Shown here: piece by piece, positions 61,139 to 64,000 of the stretch
Layout: every line of letters starts with the position of its first letter
Numbering within the stretch: position 1 is the first letter of the stretch
Assembly: GCF_004348445.1 (NCBI RefSeq)
Contig: NZ_SMKV01000025.1
Coordinates: 1 to 64,000, forward strand
Direction of reading: 5' to 3'
Source: Saccharopolyspora aridisoli
GTDB taxonomy: Bacteria; Actinomycetota; Actinomycetes; Mycobacteriales; Pseudonocardiaceae
Length of the DNA: 64,000 nt
Program-made: the position numbers and the translations under genes
Notes under the pieces: generated by a model
What the model was told of the DNA's origin: nothing
Database searches by the model: none
The model's input: the letters and a program-made list of their open reading frames with translations, nothing else

Positions 61139-64000
61139 TCAAGCTCCACCACCCGAACGTGTACTCATCTCCGGGTTCTCCGGGACCGCGGTGATGAGCT
61201 CGCGAAGACCTCGGGCATCCCGGAGGTCCGCAGGTCGCAGCGTGTAGTCGTGGCGGACGTAGTGGAAGGCGGCCCTGACCTTCTCCAGCGGGGTCTTCGA
61301 CAGCTCCGCCCACGCCAGCCGGTACGCGGCCAGCTGCACCGACAGCGACCGGACCTGGTCGCCGGTGGGGACGCCGCCGGTCTTCCAGTCCACGACCGTC
61401 CAGCCGCCGTCAAGATCGGGGAAGACCGCGTCCATCCGGCCGCGCAGGACGATGCCCTCCACCTGCGTCTCGAACGGCACCTCCACGCGGTGCGGGGTCC
61501 TGTCGGCCCAAGAGCCTTCGAGGAACGCCTTCCGCAGCTCGGCGAGGTCCTCGTGCATCGGAGCGGAATCGTCGGCAGCACCGGGCAGTTCGTCGACGTC
61601 CAGCAGCGCCGAGGAGGTGAACCGGTGCTCCAGCCAGGCGTGGAACGCGGTTCCGCGACGGGTCATCGGGTTCGGCGGGAACGGCAGCGGCCGCCGCAGC
61701 CTGCGGGCCAGCGCGTCGGTGTCACCGGCGAGCTCGACGAGCTGGCTGACCGACAGGTGGTCGGGCAGCCTCACCTGCTCGCGTCGCTGCGCGGCGGCAG
61801 CACGCTCCGCCAGCAGGACGTCGACGTCGCGCGCCCAACCGTCGGGGTCCTCGTCCACCTCGATCGAATTCACGGCGGACAGGGCGGTGCGGACCAGCTC
61901 CGCGCCTTCGGCGACGGCTTCGCGACGCGGCCCGAGCGGGTCCACCGGCCACTCGGCGGAGCGGACTTCGTCGGCCAGCGGGTTCTCGGCGTCCTCGTCC
62001 GGCGTCGGGCACCACTCGTCGATGACTCCGACGCGGTCACCGTGCACGACCTCCGCGGTCTCGGTGAGGAAGTCCGACGGGCCCTTGGGCCGGTCGCCGC
62101 TCCCACCCCACCAATGCCCGGACAGGAGCAGCGTGCGCTCCGAGCGGGTCACCGCGACGTAGAACAGGCGGCGCTCCTCGGCCAGCCGCCGGGCCTCGAA
62201 CTCCTCGTCGTGGATGCCCAGCGCCTCGCTGAGCTCCTTGCGGTCCAGCCCGTCCAGCCGGTCCACGTCGAGCTTGGGCAGGTCGGGGGCGTCGCCACGC
62301 AGCTCGGCGGGCAGCGAGGTCACCGACCGCAGCCACGACGAGGACTTGCGCTTGCCGGGGAAGACGTCGTTGACCAGGTGCGGAACCGCCACGACCTGCC
62401 ACTCCAGGCCCTTGGCCGCGTGCACGGTGAGGATCTGCACGCGGTCGTCGGCGACCTCGACCTCACCGGGCTCCAGACCGTCCTCGGCGCGTTCGGCGGC
62501 GGCGAAGTAGTCCAGCAGCGACGGCAACGTCGCCGACGGACTGGCCGTGGCGAACGAGGTGACCACGTCGGCGAAGGCGTCGAGGTGGATGCGGCCCACA
62601 CCGCCGGGGCGGGCCAAGCTCTCGATGTCCAGCAGCAGCGTGCGCTCGGCGTCGGCGACCAGCTCCGGCAGCGGCTGGTCCAGACGCCGTCGCAGGGCCG
62701 CCAGCTCGCCGCCGAGCCTGCGGATGCGGTCGTAGCCCTGCTCCGAGTAGCGCTCCGGCCGGCCGGGGTCGTCGAGCGCGTCTGCCAGGCCCGCCTGCTC
62801 GGCGTTCTCCCCGGGCAGCGCGGCCTGGACCACCGCCGAGGCGTCGTCCGACTCGGGTTCGCCGAAGAACTGCGCGCCGAGCTCCCGCGCCCGCTCCCAC
62901 AGCGCCGCCAGGTCGGCGGCTCCGATCCGCCAGCGCGAACCGGTCAGCAACCGGGCCGCGGCCGTCCCCGCGAGCGGGTCCACGAGCAGCCGGAGCGCGC
63001 TGACCAGGTCACGCACCTCCGGCTCGTCCAACAGCCCGCCGAGGCCGACGACCTCCACCGGAAGACCGCGTTCCCGCAGCGCGACCGCGATGTCGGCCAT
63101 GTCGGCGCGGCGACGCACCAGCACGGCCGCGGTCGGCGGTCGGCCGGTCTCGTCGATCGCGGCCTGCCACTGGGCGTGGATCCGGTCGGCCACCCACTCG
63201 CGCTCGGCGCGGACGTGCTCGGCCAGCAGCACCCGGATGTCGCCGTCCTCGGCGCCTTCGCGAGCGCGGAGCTCGTCGACCTCCAGGCCGATCCTGCGCA
63301 GCGGTTCGGACACCGAGTTGGCGATCCGCAGCACCTCTTCGGGATTGCGGAAGCTGGTCAGCAGTCCGTAGCGGTGCGCGGGAGCCAGGTGGTCGGCCTC
63401 CGTGCGGGGGAAGTCGGTGGTGAACCGGGGCAGGTTCGCCGCGCTCGCACCGCGCCAGCCGTAGATCGCCTGCGCCGGGTCGCCCACCGAGGTCACCGGC
63501 AAGGAGGCGGAGTCACCGCCGAACAGCGAGCGCAGCAGCACGCGCTGGGCGTGTCCGGTGTCCTGGTACTCGTCGAGCAGCACCGCGCCGTAGCGGGCGC
63601 GTTCACCCTCGACGACCTCCGGGTGCCCGGCGGCGAGGTTGGCCGCCAGCGACATCTGGTCGGCGAAGTCCATCGCGCCTTCGCGGCGCTTGCGCTGCGC
63701 GTACTCCTCGACCAGCGGCAGCATCGCGATCCGGAGCCGTTGGGCGGCCACGACCTTCACCAGGTCCTGCGGCAGGTTGGCGCGTTGGCCCTTGGCGCGC
63801 GGCGCGTTCTCCACCGCCTCGCAGAGCTTCTCCGCGTGCACCCGCAGTTCGTCCGGGCTCACCAGGTGCTCGGCGAGCTCACCCGCCAGCGCCAGCAGGT
63901 AGCTGGTGACCGTGGTGGGCACCTTGTCGGTGTCCAGGTCTTCGGTCCAGCTCGCCACTACGCGGTGCGCGAGCTGCCACGAGGCGGTCGCGGTGAGCAG
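61139..64000 (-). CDS. adnB: AdnB-type helicase-nuclease, N-terminus beyond right edge
   Basis: The last ~953 codons of a UvrD/RecB-like enzyme; the frame stays open to the edge, so the start and Walker A lie outside. Visible helicase motifs are motif II VLLDEYQDT, motif III SVGDPAQAIYGWRGA, motif [16 protein letters not shown] and motif VI RRLFYVAVTRSERTLL. The C-terminal RecB-type nuclease has the metal Asp (GRMDAVFPD) and VVDWKTG with Asp and Lys. This is the AdnB layout: AdnAB resects DNA double-strand breaks in mycobacteria. The position next to a TrkA-type channel matches Rv3201c. adnA should lie just outside the window. Confidence 0.93.
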   Translation of the reverse strand: MLTATASWQLAHRVVASWTEDLDTDKVPTTVTSYLLALAGELAEHLVSPDELRVHAEKLCEAVENAPRAKGQRANLPQDLVKVVAAQRLRIAMLPLVEEYAQRKRREGAMDFADQMSLAANLAAGHPEVVEGERARYGAVLLDEYQDTGHAQRVLLRSLFGGDSASLPVTSVGDPAQAIYGWRGASAANLPRFTTDFPRTEADHLAPAHRYGLLTSFRNPEEVLRIANSVSEPLRRIGLEVDELRAREGAEDGDIRVLLAEHVRAEREWVADRIHAQWQAAIDETGRPPTAAVLVRRRADMADIAVALRERGLPVEVVGLGGLLDEPEVRDLVSALRLLVDPLAGTAAARLLTGSRWRIGAADLAALWERARELGAQFFGEPESDDASAVVQAALPGENAEQAGLADALDDPGRPERYSEQGYDRIRRLGGELAALRRRLDQPLPELVADAERTLLLDIESLARPGGVGRIHLDAFADVVTSFATASPSATLPSLLDYFAAAERAEDGLEPGEVEVADDRVQILTVHAAKGLEWQVVAVPHLVNDVFPGKRKSSSWLRSVTSLPAELRGDAPDLPKLDVDRLDGLDRKELSEALGIHDEEFEARRLAEERRLFYVAVTRSERTLLLSGHWWGGSGDRPKGPSDFLTETAEVVHGDRVGVIDEWCPTPDEDAENPLADEVRSAEWPVDPLGPRREAVAEGAELVRTALSAVNSIEVDEDPDGWARDVDVLLAERAAAAQRREQVRLPDHLSVSQLVELAGDTDALARRLRRPLPFPPNPMTRRGTAFHAWLEHRFTSSALLDVDELPGAADDSAPMHEDLAELRKAFLEGSWADRTPHRVEVPFETQVEGIVLRGRMDAVFPDLDGGWTVVDWKTGGVPTGDQVRSLSVQLAAYRLAWAELSKTPLEKVRAAFHYVRHDYTLRPADLRDARGLRELITAVPENPEMSTRSGGGA

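Overview
The window is GC-rich actinobacterial chromosome, most like a Saccharopolyspora-type member of the Pseudonocardiales (inferred). Pointers are a mycothiol-dependent-enzyme family protein, WhiB7, UvrD2, an AdnB-type helicase-nuclease, ESX-associated EspG/PPE-like proteins, DUF397/DUF5753 regulator pairs and frequent GTG starts. There are no rRNA genes, CRISPR arrays or intact insertion sequences. The RNA genes are one tRNA-Ala(GGC), two initiator tRNA-fMet copies and a tmRNA.

1-6 kb (accessory): a truncated lipoprotein start at the left edge, a DUF2795 protein, an ATP-grasp enzyme with a small ORF nine bases upstream, decayed gene fragments, a mycothiol-dependent-enzyme family protein, and a low-GC gene with a PD-(D/E)XK-like signature beside tRNA-Ala. 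The end of that gene plus its flank is repeated in decayed form about 3.1 kb upstream. Positions 1-46 repeat 774-819 exactly.

6-28 kb (mixed chromosome): type II NADH dehydrogenase with a DUF6158 protein, an MFS transporter, two GNAT acetyltransferases, a DUF885 peptidase-like protein, a stand-alone SF1 helicase, a divergent LysR/NTF2-like pair, a membrane-tethered PstS-like protein, a short SARP regulator, YkvA, ChrB-like and CaCA-exchanger proteins, a secreted protein, a fused alpha-beta glycyl-tRNA synthetase, a DUF7144 membrane protein and a broken AI-2E-family transporter.

28-34.4 kb (translation and division): ssrA (tmRNA), an amidohydrolase, smpB, ftsX, ftsE and prfB, all on the minus strand. 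Then a PadR-like regulator, a small zinc-ribbon protein and two initiator tRNA genes. The identical block of the two tRNA copies matches the predicted transcript, while promoters and terminators differ.

34.5-64 kb: a block whose gene order matches, from memory, the Mycobacterium tuberculosis Rv3193c-Rv3201c neighbourhood: UPF0182, PDZ/Lon-like protease, TIGR03624 hydrolase, ABC1 kinase, whiB7, uvrD2, nudC, TrkA-type potassium channel, adnB. whiB7 has a complete attenuation leader: an AT-rich promoter, a 66-codon upstream ORF, and an intrinsic terminator before the gene. Between nudC and the channel gene lies a roughly 9.5 kb insert with an M16 peptidase pair, an ESX-associated cassette, an XRE/DUF397 pair and a zinc metallopeptidase. 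A short intergenic repeat family recurs at about 9.2, 38.2, 43.6 and 60.4 kb.
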